Positions 47,705 through 59,504 of a DNA stretch of 64,000 nt are shown here, piece after piece. Each line of letters starts with the position of its first letter. Position 1 is the stretch's first letter. A model generated the notes under the pieces. It was not told the origin of the DNA. It saw only the letters and a list, made by a program, of their open reading frames with translations, and searched no databases. The stretch is from Orientallactaga sibirica (Eukaryota > Chordata > Mammalia > Rodentia > Dipodidae). Location of the stretch: contig JAEOAD010000034.1 in NCBI GenBank assembly GCA_036365145.1, positions 19,683,501 to 19,747,500 of the forward strand, written 5' to 3'. Position numbers and translations under genes: made by a program.

Positions 47705-48560
47705 AGCATAAAAAGCATTATGTTTCATTATGGTGTTATTCAAAATAATTTTGCTTTTGTTTCTACCTATTCCTCCTCTATGTACTTTCCCTATTATAGC
47801 CTTGCTTCTACTTATAAGTCATAAGAGTTCTTTTGACCTCCACACCCTTTCTCAATTTCTACTGCTCTGGTTTTATGTTCTCCAATCTAGTTTCATAGAT
47901 GATACCCACTCTCACTACCCCAAATTATATACATAGAAACACTTAAAGTTAAGATTCATATATGAGAGAGAACGTGTGATTTTTATTTTTTCAGGCCTGG
48001 GTTATCTCAGTATAACCTCTCCTCTTCCATCCATTTACGAGCAGTTTATAATTTTATTTTTATAGCTGTGTAAAATTCCATTGTATATATGTACCATATT
48101 TTCATTACCCTGTTATCAATTGATGGGCATGTAGGCTAATTCCAATTCACTTGCTGTTGTGAATAGAGCAGCAATGAACATGAATAGGCAAGTATCTCTG
48201 CAATAAAATACAGTGTTCTTTGGGCAGATTCATAGGACTGGAAAATGAAACTTCCAATTAACAAATGACTAATGAAACTAACTGTTATCAGAAAAAGAAA
48301 CAGAAGGGGCAAACAAATATTCAAAATAATGTTCAACATTCTTATCCATAAGGTAAATGTAAATTAGAACTATGTTATTCCATCTCACCTTAGTCAGAAT
48401 GACTATTCTCTAGAAAACAAATATCAACAAATGGTGGTGAGGATATGGAAAAAAAGGAATGCTTATTTACTATTTGTGAAACTGTAAACTGGTATAGATG
48501 CTACTTTAATCAGTGTGGAGGTTTCTCATAAAACTATTGTCTTTCATTTAGGAAGTTTGT
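47705..48560 (-). mobile_element. LINE-1 ORF2 C-terminus with 5' inversion
   Basis: To 48,240 the minus strand encodes the diverged ORF2 C-terminus. From 48,241 the plus strand carries the preceding ORF2 segment, ending near TGTGGAGGTTTCTCATAAAAC. Coverage of the two segments is nearly contiguous in ORF2, which fits twin priming. Confidence 0.65.
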
Positions 48561-48869
48561 ATGGTACCTCTGTGCCTTGACTCTGTTTACATGAACACCT
48601 ATGAGCTTTGCAAAGGACTGAGAATTCAGACATAGATCTGCCACAGGATCCCACTCATTGCATTTGCTTTTGACTTTTATGTTTTTATCCTCCATCCTCA
48701 TTGGAATTATAGGTACAAGAAGACCGATGATTCAATGATCAGTCTGTAGAACTATACACATAATCTCAGCATTAGAAGCAACTGTAATGCTCACTGAATT
48801 CAACTTCTATAACATTTATAATAAAAATATATTAGATATATGTATCAGTCCTTGTTCCATATATGTTTT

Positions 48870-49010
48870 TGATTTTATACTTTATTCCTCAGAACAAGTA
48901 TATAATTCAATGCTATTGTGATTCTTATTTTGTAAGAGGACAAGCCCAGAGAAGGTAAACATCTTAGTCAGGAGCACATAGCTGGTAAGTACTAGAGCCA
49001 GGGGTTATAC
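48870..49010 (-). mobile_element. MIR-type ancient SINE
   Basis: Reverse MIR order: AGAGGACAAGCCCAGAGAAG, GCACATAGCTGGTAAGTAC, then AGAGCCAGGGGTT. Confidence 0.7.
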
Positions 49011-49444
49011 ACTAGTGGTTGTTTCCAGAGATGATGCCCTAAAATCACCTGACAACTATAGAAGCCCTCTGAACATGTAACTATGAATAAAAACCCATAA
49101 ACAAATGTGCCTGAAAAGGCAGATATGCACTATTTATCTCAATTTACTTCTATTTAATAAGGGAAAATAAATGTCTATAGAATTTTCTTTCTTTTATAGT
49201 ACCACGTGTCAATAGTTTTGAAACCACAGATTTCCCCAGTGTCTCTATTATAATATGAGCCAGTTGGATGAGTATAAGACACTCAAAAAACTTTGCTTTC
49301 TCCTGGGACGTGAAGTTTAGGTCATACACTGCAGGGAGGTCTGAGCTCTTTATCATCTGTAAGTCTGTCACGCATTTCTGGTCAATCCCTTCTCTGTCTT
49401 GAAAATCTTTTCGTGGCCACAAGATTGAATTAGTTTTCCCACAT

Positions 49445-49479
49445 TAAAATTATTTTTATTTATTTGCAAGGAGAGACAG

Positions 49480-49527
<48 letters not shown>

Positions 49528-49677
49528 GGCATACCAGGGACTCTTACCACTGCAAACAATCTCTAGACACATGTACCACTTTGTGCATCTGGCTTTACAT
49601 GGGTACTGAGGAATCAAACCTGGGCCATCAGGCTTTCCAAGAAAGCACCTTTAACCACTGAGAAATCGTTTTAGTTC
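49445..49677 (-). mobile_element. B2-superfamily (DIP-like) SINE
   Basis: The + strand shows the tail TTATTTTTATTTATTTGCAA, a (GA)n run (49,484-49,525), AATGGGCATACCAGGGACTC, then TTTAACCACTGAGAAATCG. Confidence 0.88.
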
Positions 49678-49798
49678 CTAGTTTTCCCACTTTGGGCTTA
49701 AATAGACCTTTCCACTCTTCAATCCATCCAGATCTTATTTAATTGTTTCATAACTCCCTGGATGAACACTTACATATTTTTCTTATAGAAAGAGATTC

Positions 49799-50080
49799 TG
49801 TTGTGGTTTGAATTTTGAATATTATCCTAAGGCTCATATGTTGAAGACTGGGTCTCCAGTTGATGACACTGTAGGGAGGAGAAGAAACATTTAGGAGGTG
49901 AAGTTGGGAAGCAGGCCATTGTGAGCATGCTCTCAAAGGGGATATTTGCATCCTGACCCCCTCATTCTTTCTTTGTGCTTTTCCCCAAGCTATCTGAGTA
50001 TTTTTCCTCTGTCACACATTTACACCATGATGGGGTCTCACTACAGGCCACAAAGCAAGAAAGACTTGGTGCTTGCAAAG
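49799..50080 (+). mobile_element. ERVL-MaLR-type LTR fragment
   Basis: Begins TGTTGTGGTTTGAA, has CTCATATGTTGAAGACTGGG and TTTAGGAGGTGAAGTTGGGA, and reaches ACACCATGATGGGGTC. The 3' end is lost or overwritten by L1 sequence. Confidence 0.65.
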
Positions 50081-51275
50081 ATAAAAACAAAATTAACAAA
50101 CCTCTAGTCAAATTAACCAAAAGAAAGAAAGAAGACTCCAATCAATAAAATTAGAGGTGAAAATGGTGATAGCACAACAGATACCAATATCACTGAGAAA
50201 ATCCTAAATACGTGTTTTAAAAACACATATCATGCATAAATTGAACCATCTTAAAAATGGAGGGATTGATAGATTAATGTCTTTTCAGCAGCTCATGGAG
50301 CCTTCTCTAAAATAGATCATACATTAGGATGTGAAGCTAGTCTCTACAAATTCAAGAAAATAGACATAACTTCCTGTACTATGTCTGACCACAATGCAGT
50401 AAAGGTAGAAATCAGTGACAAGAGAAACAACAGAAAATACATAAGGTCCTGGAGATGCAACAACACAATGAATGGATCATTGAAGAAATTAAGAAGGAAA
50501 TCAAAACCTTCCAGAACTGCATGGGAATGAAAACACAACACACCAAAACTCCTGGCACACAACAAAGACATCTCTTATTGCCTACATTACAAAAAACAGA
50601 GATGTCAAATAAATAACTTAGTAATATATTTTAAGGCTTTGGAAAAAACAGTTATCAAAAACCAAAAAATATAAGACATAAAGAAATAGTCAACATTAGG
50701 GAAGGAATTGATGAGTGAGAAAGGAAGAAAATAGTTAAAAAATTGATTAAACTGTTTTTTGAAAAAGTTAACTACATTAATAAACCCCTGGCCAAATTAA
50801 TCAAAAGTGAGACAGAAAAAAACCCTAATCAACAGGGTTAGAGATGAAAAAGGAAATAATATAACATATACAAATGAAATAAAGAGAATCACAAGGACAT
50901 ATTTCAAAAAATTATATTTATATTCCACCAAACTGGAAAATCTGGAAGAAACAGATAAATTTATTGACATATATGACACAAAAGTTAAACAAAGAAGAGA
51001 TCAAGAATCTAAATAAAGCTTTAACAACATAATTGAAGAAATAATTAAAAATCTTCCAACCAAAAAAATGTCTAGGCTCAGATGGATTTACTGCTTAATT
51101 ACAGCAGATTTTTATAAAATAACAAAATCTACTACGTCTCAAGGTATTTCATTAAACTGCAAAGGAAGGAATGCTTCCTAACTTATTCCATGAAGTTAGA
51201 ATTACACAAATTCCAAAACTAGACACATAATATTCAATGAAAATTATAAACCAAATTCTCAATAAAAACTTTGTT
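50080..51275 (+). mobile_element. LINE-1 ORF2 remnants (endonuclease end to RT start)
   Basis: Translated pieces include AAHGAFSKIDH and SDHNAVKVEISDK (C-terminal end of the AP endonuclease with the SDH motif), KINKPLAKLIKSETEKN and a diverged GSDGFTA-like RT start. A duplicated KINKP-like segment at 50,085-50,240 shows that more than one L1 copy is present. Many stops. Confidence 0.75.
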
Positions 51276-52835
51276 GCTAGATGTGTGTTCTTAGGGGCAG
51301 ACGTAGGGATGCTATAGTCTGCTCCACATTGCCAGAGCTTACCTAACTCTCTTGCTACTTTCCATCAGCTGATGTGCAAGAAGAGATGGCCAACCTCTAC
51401 TCCTCAATCCTTTATCTTCCATGATGAAACTGCTCCTTGAGACTGTAAGTCTCCCATCATTTGTTTTTGTTCAGGTGTTTTGTCCCAGCAACCACAGGTT
51501 AATACTACAGAAAAGTTGTAGCAGAGGACTGGTTTTGGTGCTGCTAGAAACCTGACTGTGGCTTTTTGTCTTTTGAAACCGATTTCAGGGAGGGATGTGG
51601 ACAGATTTGAAAGTTTGGACTAAGAGACATCTTACAGTGCTTTAAGCAGAGTTTGGTGGGATATTCTGGTGAGAGTTGGTAGACCAAAGTGCAGAAAGAA
51701 ATGTGGATTGTAGAGGTTTAGTTATGAGGGGAAAGAGGACACTGTTGGAACTGGGCTATAGGCAGTCTCTGTGAGAGGCTGTGCTCTGTCCCATGTCTTG
51801 AGAATTTAAGCACAGTTAAAATTTATAGTAATTGATTGAGTTGTTTGGCAGAACACAGAACATAGGTATATCAAAGATGTAAACTGGCACAGAAAGAAAG
51901 TTTCTGGCCACAGACTGCAGCCCAATTGTGCTGTTCAAGAGGTCACCGCCATTAAGATTGAGTCAGCTGTTATGCATTTGGACAGTAGGAAGAACATTAA
52001 CTTTTTGAAATAAGGGCCATGAGAAAAGAATGCTGACAAAGTTTTTTGTTCTTCAAAGTCAGCTTTATTCCCCACTATATTAACAATGTTGTTAGCCTAA
52101 CTGGTACTTATTTTAGAAGCAGCCATGGTGGGTAATAAACTGCTCTTGATTTGGCTATCAGATCCACTCAGTGGAATGGAACCCATAGCTGGAGTTGGAA
52201 AGCAAGTTAGAACCATATCCAAAAAATGAGCCCTCTCTCCAATATCAAGCTCCCACCAATCATGGACTACAAGAGGGCCTACACCTATGAAATTCTCTCT
52301 AAAGTAATAATGGTTATCCCATTTATCTGGTGCTAACTTCTCTCTCCACTGGAGAATTTGCTTCTCTTTTTCAGATGAATGGAGAACCTGAAGAGAGGAT
52401 CATCCCATCACACCTCACCAGGGCCCCAGCTTAAACCACAGAGTATTTGGGGAAATGAGCAAGAGTGCTGCTTTCTTGGTGAACTTGGTACCAACACAAG
52501 GGTGAAGGAGATAGACACAGAGAACACTCAACTCCTACCAAACCAGATATCAAGAAACACAGAGGTTTGCAATACTTGATCACTGAATTATAGCTAAAAA
52601 GAACCCAACATGGCTCAGGGAAATTCTCCGAAGAGGTGGCAGAAAGATTATTAGAGCCACAAGTTGGGTCATTATGCTCAGGGACATTGCCTCTTACCCA
52701 TAACTGATGGCTACCCCTACAATGCACTACCCATATTCCCCAACTAGGAGGTCCCTTCTGACAGGGAAGGACAGGGAGGAGGCTCATGATGGTACCAGAA
52801 TGACTGTATGCACACTATCTACATAAATAATCATA

Positions 52836-52874
<39 letters not shown>

Positions 52875-53620
52875 ATACAAGTAATAAGCTAAAAAAATTC
52901 AAATAAGAGTGTGTCTATGGATTTGTAACATGATTCTATGGAGATGGCCAATAGGCAATGTGGTGGAGGGTCACTGTCCCTGAATAGAAGTCATGAGGGG
53001 CTACAGCATGGAACTGTGTGTTGCTGTGGAAACACCAGGGTTTTGAAGATGGGTGGACTATGTGGATGTCAAGGACAGGTGCTCATTCTGGCTCCGATGG
53101 ACCTATGTGGATCACAAGTGGCTAGGGATAGAGAGACAGAATTTGAGTCTCAGAGATATATAAGATTTCATAACTGGAATTGCAAGTTTGATATTTGACC
53201 TGTTAATTTTAGACTTCACATTGATCTAGTCTTTCCTTGACATACCTTGTTTTTTGCAGTGGGAATGTTTACTTTTTGCTGGTATATGTATGTAATTTCA
53301 CACTTTGACTTTACAATATAACACATAAGAGACTTTCGGCTATTAAATGGCATTGAGTTTGATAAAAGACTAAGGGGACTTTGGGAATTGAACTGAATGC
53401 ATTTTATATTATAAGATGGACATTGGTCTATGGGGGCTAAGGGCAGAATGTGGTAGATTGACTCATATATTCAAATAGACTCTTGTGTTCTGAGTGCTTG
53501 GTCCTCAGCTGGTGGCAATTTGGGAGGTGGAGCTTTGCTGGATTATGTTGCTGAAGGTGGGCTTGCAAGTGGCAGATTAAATATGAGTTCTGCTCTCACT
53601 GCTAGCCTTCTCTGTGGAGA
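51276..53620 (+). mobile_element. ERVL-MaLR-type proviral remnant (LTR, internal, LTR)
   Basis: 51,290-51,510 resembles an LTR 3' part. 51,510-52,040 and 52,890-53,448 resemble MaLR internal sequence (TGGTTTTGGTGCTGCTAGAAACCTGA; CTATGGGGGCTAAGGGCAGA). A second LTR starts at 53,449 with TGTGGTAGATTGACTC. The internal region is split by an L1 3' UTR. No open retroviral gene is visible, as is usual for MaLRs. Boundaries approximate. Confidence 0.6.
52100..52885 (+). mobile_element. LINE-1 3' UTR insertion
   Basis: 5'-truncated L1: GCAGCCATGGTGGGTAATAA, AGATCCACTCAGTGGAATGG, GAGCAAGAGTGCTGC and TTATTAGAGCCACAAGTTGG, ending in (TAAA)n of about 12 units at 52,828-52,876. It interrupts the MaLR-type internal region. 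Confidence 0.8.
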
Positions 53621-53621
53621 T

Positions 53622-54025
53622 ATTAGTGGATGCTGAGGACACTCAAAACCCATCAAAGCTGAAAATAAGGAGCTCTAAGAACATGACACTAAGGAAGACT
53701 TCTAACAAGCCCTTCAAGGCTACGGGAACATTGTGGAAGATGGGGCAGAAAGAATGTAAGATCTACAGAGTGGAAAAGTAAAGTATATTATAAGGCATTG
53801 TTGTCTGACATGAACCACATGGTGCATTCATGACCCTGCAGTATTACTGATACTCCCACTTTTGAGGAGCCTCAATGAAATGGGGACAGCAAAGAGTGGA
53901 GAAAACATGGTAACCTGGTAGAACATCTTTGTCAGCTAGCCATCTAATAGAGGATTCATATCTGGAATATACAAAGAACTAAAAAGATACAACAAAAAGA
54001 AAATGGACAACCCAGAGTGGTTCAC
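53622..54025 (+). mobile_element. L1-related fragments
   Basis: 53,625-53,900 matches the 43,130 element in block order. 53,925-54,025 encodes an L1 ORF2 scrap (LISGIYKELKRYN-like). Confidence 0.5.
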
Positions 54026-54335
54026 AAGAAACTCTGGAGATGGAATTATATTTAAGAGCATTTGCTGCTCAAGTATGAGGGCTGCAAGGTTCAGAGACCA
54101 CCCCATTTCAACTCCCTAGAATCTGGACATGTAAAAGTTGAGTGTGATCATACACATCTCTAACCCCAATTAGCAACAGGAAGAGACCAGAAAATCACTT
54201 GGGCTTTCTGACTGAAAAGGACAGCTCTGGGTTGAGAGAGAAACCCCATTTCAAGGACATGTGCAGATGAGCAATAGAGATTTCCACGCCAAATTTTCTT
54301 CTGGCCTCTGCATGAATGTGCATACACCACACATA
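54026..54335 (+). mobile_element. B4-like ID/B1 composite SINE
   Basis: Begins with a tRNA-like head (CTGGAGATGGAATTATATTT), then a B1-like ATCATACACATCTCTAACCC. It ends TGGCCTCTGCATGAATGTGC with a CACA-rich end. Diverged. Confidence 0.55.
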
Positions 54336-55781
54336 ATATACCACACCATATATACTCTATACGCTGTGGACACACACATATGTGCATGTAAAAATTAGAC
54401 TAGGGACCTGAACACAGAGCTCTCAAATAAGAAATAAAGGTGGTTTGTAGCAATTACCTCCTTAGTGTTGAGACAAACACCCAACCAGAAGCAGCTTATG
54501 GAAGGAAAGGGTTGATTTCATATTTCCAGTTTTGAGTGGAAGTTTTATAATGGGAAGGATAACATGGCACCATCAAACAGCCAGCAGCCAGGCATCATGT
54601 CTTGCCACATCAGTATGGAGGAGGCAGCAAGAGTAAGCTACCCTGAAGACCCAGTGGGGCTGGACTAATAAACCTCAAGGCCTACCACACATCTTCCAAC
54701 TAGTCAACAATTCTTAAAGATTCCACCTGTGGGGGATTAAGTTTGAGGCCTTATCACAAACACATGAGGCTGGGAACTAATTATTCAAAACTCATGAGGC
54801 GTTGCGGGACATTTTACTTTCCAACCTCTGCAATGAAGATCCTAGCTTCAAAATTTTAGAGATGTATGTGATTGAGAATGAGAAACAGTAGACGTTAGGG
54901 AACTACAAATGGGCCATGGTCAGAGGGAGGGGAGAGTAGAACATGTAATAGAAAAGAAGAGGGGTGTGATATTGGGGTGGAAATGTTTAAGTGGGTATAG
55001 GATGGGGGCGTGAAAGGAGAATAGGAGATGATTAATCAAGACTAAAGACATGATGAGCCACAGAGAAACCTACTTCTTTGTGAACTAATTAAAATATAAT
55101 TTTGAAAGAGAATTTGAACAGAAATATACTGTGTGTGTAGATAAAGAAACCCCAGGAATATCCAAGTGCCAGAGGTAATCCCAGTGTGTTGTTGGTCAGG
55201 GAGACCATTGAGGCCCTCAAAATAATGCCAGATATAATAAATGTTCTTGATTGCCCACCATAAATAGATTGTGAGACTCTCTTGCTGAAAACATAAATTG
55301 TTTCTCAGTTGGGGCACTGAGAAATCAAGATGGACCAGAGCTGAAATATTCCTCCCTGTTGACTACCTTGCCAGTTGTGGAAGGTGCTACGTGAGTTATT
55401 TCAGGGAAAACTCCAACAGTCTTATGTACCTGTGGACCCTGTGAGCTATACGACTAAATAACCATGCAGGATAGGGATAACTGATTGCTCTCTGCTTGGA
55501 TTTGAAGCCCATTCCATTGGAGAGAATTCATGGCTGGTACTGAACATCCTGTCAAAAGCCTGTGGCTGAGATGATCATGGATACTAGCAGGAAAGCTACT
55601 ACTTCCATTTGATTAAGTGGCTATGGATTGTGTCCATCAAATTGCCCTGTAAATGTCTATGCTTTTAGATTTGTGCTGTTCTCACCTTTGGTTAGAGAAG
55701 CTTCTTGTTGCAAATGGTGGAGTCTATATGTAGACTCAAAATTCAACAAAATACTGAGAATAAGTAACTCTAGAATGTGTC

Positions 55782-55930
55782 TTTTTGGTTTGTTTGTTTT
55801 TTCAAGGGAGGGTCCCACTCTCACCCAGGCTGTCCTGAAATTCACTATGTAGCTGGCCTTGAACTCATGGTGATCCTCCTACCTCTGCCTCCCAAGTGCT
55901 TGGATTAAAGGCATGTGCCAGCACGCCAGC
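55782..55930 (-). mobile_element. B1 SINE with 12-bp target-site duplication
   Basis: Minus-strand B1 (GGCTGGCGTGCTGGCACATG ... TTTGAAAAAA tail side). It is flanked by identical CTAGAATGTGTC at 55,770-55,781 and 55,931-55,942. It landed inside the left duplication of the neighbouring L1. Confidence 0.9.
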
Positions 55931-56178
55931 CTAGAATGTGTCATTTTATTTTATTTTATTTTTATTTATTTTAATTTTACATTCATGTTGGTGCCTCTGT
56001 TTGCCTCCTCCCTGACCTTCCCTCTCTGAAGGGACCCTCCTCATTGGGGAATATGGGTTGTGCATTATGGGGGGAAGCCAACAGTTTTGGGGGAGAAGCA
56101 AAGTCCCTGTGCATAGTGACCCAACATGTGGCTCTGACACTCTTTCTGCCCCCTCTTCCGCGAATTTCCCTGAGCCAC

Positions 56179-56658
56179 TGTATTAGTCAGGGTTCTCTAG
56201 AGGAACAGAACTGATAGAATGAATTGTATTAAAAGGGAACTTATTGGATTAGCTTACAACAGACCAGCAATAGCAGGTGGCTGAGGGTCAAGGAACCCAG
56301 TAGCTGCTCAGTCCACGAGGCTGGATGCCTCAGCAGTCCCGATCTGGCACTGAAGGCCTGGAGGTGTCCTGGAGAGATGCTGCTCTTCAGTCCACACTGG
56401 AAAGCAGCAAGCAGAGAGCAGAGAGCATCACTGGCAGGCAGCCAGGAGGGAAGAGAGAATACTTCTCTTCCCAGAGCTTCTTTTGATAAACCAGCCCCCT
56501 CCTCTGAAAGGGGCCGCCCACTGTGGGGAAAGGGCTCACCCTGGGGGGAGGGGAAATTCCTCCTTTAGTTAATCCCTCCTAGAGGCAAACTCAAAGACAC
56601 ACAAGGAATATCTGTGGATTACTAAAGAGATCAAGTTGACACAAACTTAACCATCACA
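56179..56658 (+). mobile_element. Solo LTR, ERVL-like, with 5-bp TSD
   Basis: 480 bp, TGTATTAGTCAGGG ... AACCATCACA, flanked by GCCAC at 56,174-56,178 and 56,659-56,663. The homologous L1 3' UTR at 59,720 runs through uninterrupted (TAAGCCATGTTGGG), a paralogous empty site. A 5-bp duplication fits class III (ERVL/MaLR). Family name not assigned. Orientation is uncertain but the TG...CA reading is on +. Confidence 0.87.
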
Positions 56659-57568
56659 GCCACGTTCGGTTCATTTTAGTTCTACTTCAGTGATGAGGTC
56701 TTGGGAGCCTATGTGTCTCTGGATATCTGGCTTAGTAGGAGTTGAATGTTCTCTGTGTTTATATCCTTCAGCCTTTTTCTGGTATCAGGTTCATCAAGAA
56801 AGCTACACACTTGCCCATTTCCTCATTACTCTATGGTTTCAGCTGGGGCCCTGGTGAAGTGTGATAGGCTGATCCTCCCTTCAGGTTCATCGTCCATCTG
56901 GAAAAGAGACACAAATTCTCCAACACAGAGAGAAGTTAGTACCAGATAGATGGAATGGCCATAGTTATTTTAGAGAGAATTTTATATGCATAGGCCCTCT
57001 TATAGCCCACAATTGGTAGGAGGTTGATATTGGAAAAGGGGCTCAAATTTTGTACATGGTTTTGACTTATTTCCAAGTTCCAGCTATGAGTTCCATTCCA
57101 CTGATGGATCTATTAGCCAAATCAAGAGCAGTTGGTTACCACTCATGGCTGTTTGCCACTATTGCACTGGTTTAAGCACCATGTCAGGTTGCTTACTGCT
57201 GAGTAGCTTAGAATGCGAGTTGTTTGGACAGATGTCAGTCATTTTCCCCCAATCACTCCTGAAGCACCCTCTGGCACTAGACAAGCTAACTGTCTGGGGA
57301 CTGACCCTCTTCCAGTTTGGTCCCAACGGGATAAGGTGTCTTTGGAAGTAGGGTCTTACCATTAACCTTTGGTGGGACATCAAGAACTCAGACAGAAATC
57401 TGTCTTTTTTGGGGTGTGTGTGGGGGGAGAAACCTTGTAAGTCTCTCTGATCAACAGCTCATTGTGAAAGTTATCCCCATTCTGGTACTGGGAGTTACAA
57501 GTCAGCATCAAGGATGGTGAAGAAAGAAAAAAGATAGGTTATATAAAAGAGAAAGAGAGGATAGAGAG

Positions 57569-57619
<51 letters not shown>

Positions 57620-58708
57620 TGAAAATATTAAGGTTAGTCTTCATGATGTTCTCTCCAGGTCCCTGTGGTTCAGGTGTTCCCTCTACAGGCCTGCTGAAGG
57701 ATCAGTGTTTTAGCCTGTTGTTCAGAGTATAGGGTTTTATGGTACTGTTTCCATTTGGATCCCTATTTGTGTTACCCCCCCCCACCCTTACCCTCCCTCC
57801 CACTCTTACCCTCCCCTCCCTTCCCACCCTCCCTATTGTCTGGTCCTCAGGGTACTTATTAGGTATGACAGAATCTTGGGTGGATTCAGGTTAGGAGCCA
57901 CAGATGAATTAGACCATGCAATGATTATCTTTTTTTGATTGGGTGAGCTCACTGAGAATGATCAGCTCCATGTTCAACCATTTTTCTTCAAATTTCATTG
58001 TTTCATTTTTCCTTACTGCTGTGTAGAATTCCATAGTGTAGATATATCACATCTTTGTTATCCATTCATCTAATGATGGACATCTGGGTTGATTCCAGGT
58101 CTTAGCTATTATGAATTGAGCAGCTGTGAACATGGTTGAGCAAATCTCTCTGATCTGAGGCTTGGACCTTTTAGGGTAAATGCTCAGTAAGGGAATAACC
58201 CGATTTGTTGGTAGGTTTATGGTCATCCTTTGCAGGAGTCTCCATATAGCTTTCCATAATGGTTGCACCATTTTACATTTCCACCAGCAGGGAAAGAGTG
58301 TTCCTATTTCTCCACAGCTTGGCCAGCATTTGTTTGCCTTAGTTTTTTTTTTTTTTTTTAATGTTATCCTTACTGTGGTAAGGTGGAATCTAATAGTTGT
58401 TTTAATTTGCATTTCCCTGCTGATTAGGGATGTTGAACATTTTATTAATCATGTGCTTACCATGTGTATTTCTTCCTCTGAGAACTCCCTGTGCAGTTCT
58501 CTGCTCCATTTTGTGAGTTGGTTGTTTGACTATTTGTTGTTTAGACTTTGGAGTTTTTTGTAAATTTTAGAAAATAAGCCTCTGTCAGTTGTAGAGCTTG
58601 CAAATATTTTCTCCCATTCTGTGGGTAATCTGTTGGCTTTGATTATTGTATATTTGTCTGTGAAAAAAACTTTTCAGCTTTATGAGATCCCAATGGTTGA
58701 GTGATTGT

Positions 58709-59332
58709 TTAATTTTCTGAGTTGCTGGGGTTTTGTTCAGGAAGTCTTTTTCCCACTCCTATGTCACCAAAGTTTCCTCCTATTTTTTCTTCCAGTAGTA
58801 GTAGAGTTTCTGGTTTTATATCGAGATATTTGATCCATTTGGATTTGATTTCTGTGCATGGCAAGATGTGTGGGTCGAGTTTCATTTTCCTACATATGGT
58901 TGACCAGTTTGTCCAGCACCATTTGTTGAAGATGCTGTGTCTTTTCCAGTCTACATTGGTAGGGCCTTTGTCAAATATCAAGGAGCTGTAGTTTCTTGAC
59001 CCAAAGTCTGGGTCTTCTATTCTGTTCCATTGGTCTATATTCCTGTTTTTATGCCAGTACCATGTTATTTTTATTACTATGGCTTTGTAGTATAGCTTTA
59101 GATCAGGTATGGTGATGCCTTCAGAGGAGTTTCTTTTGCTGAGGAAATGCTTGGATATCTGAGGCTTTCTGCCTTTCCATATGAATTTTGAGATCATTTT
59201 TTTTTCTCTCTCTGTGAAAAAAGAAGTTGGGATTTTTGTAGGTATGGCATTAAATCTATATAATGGTTTTGGTAAGATTGTAATTTTCACAATGTTAATT
59301 CTGCCTATCCAGGAGCATGGAGGTCTTTCCAT
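58709..59332 (-). pseudogene. L1 ORF2 C-terminal fragment
   Basis: A 207-residue frame ([20 protein letters not shown] ... [20 protein letters not shown] ... [20 protein letters not shown]) matches the region of L1 ORF2 between reverse transcriptase and the C-terminal cysteine motif. The cysteine-rich part continues in a different frame at 58,047-58,412 ([18 protein letters not shown]). The near-identical copy at 61,750-62,370 is broken by a 1-bp indel. Confidence 0.9.
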
Positions 59333-59504
59333 TTTTGCAGGTCCTCCTCAATTTCTTTCTTGAGTGTTTTTATGTTTTCCTTTTATAGGTGTTTCACTTC
59401 CTTGCTTAAGGTTATTCCCAAGTATTTTATTTCTTTTGTTGCTATTGAAAATGGGACAATGTTGCTTTTTTCTTTTTCTGTATCTTTTGCTAGAATGTGT
59501 CATT

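Larger units (their letters stand above)
55946..59489 (-). mobile_element. 5'-truncated LINE-1 (copy A) with 15-bp TSD
   Basis: The A-rich tail is at 55,946-55,975. The 3' UTR runs to about 57,850, with a (GA)n at 57,577-57,614 and a C-rich (minus: G-rich) stretch at 57,775-57,835. ORF2 C-terminal sequence continues to 59,489. Identical CTAGAATGTGTCATT lies at 55,931-55,945 and 59,490-59,504. The element contains a solo LTR at 56,179-56,658. ORF2 is frameshifted, so it is not active. Confidence 0.88.
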
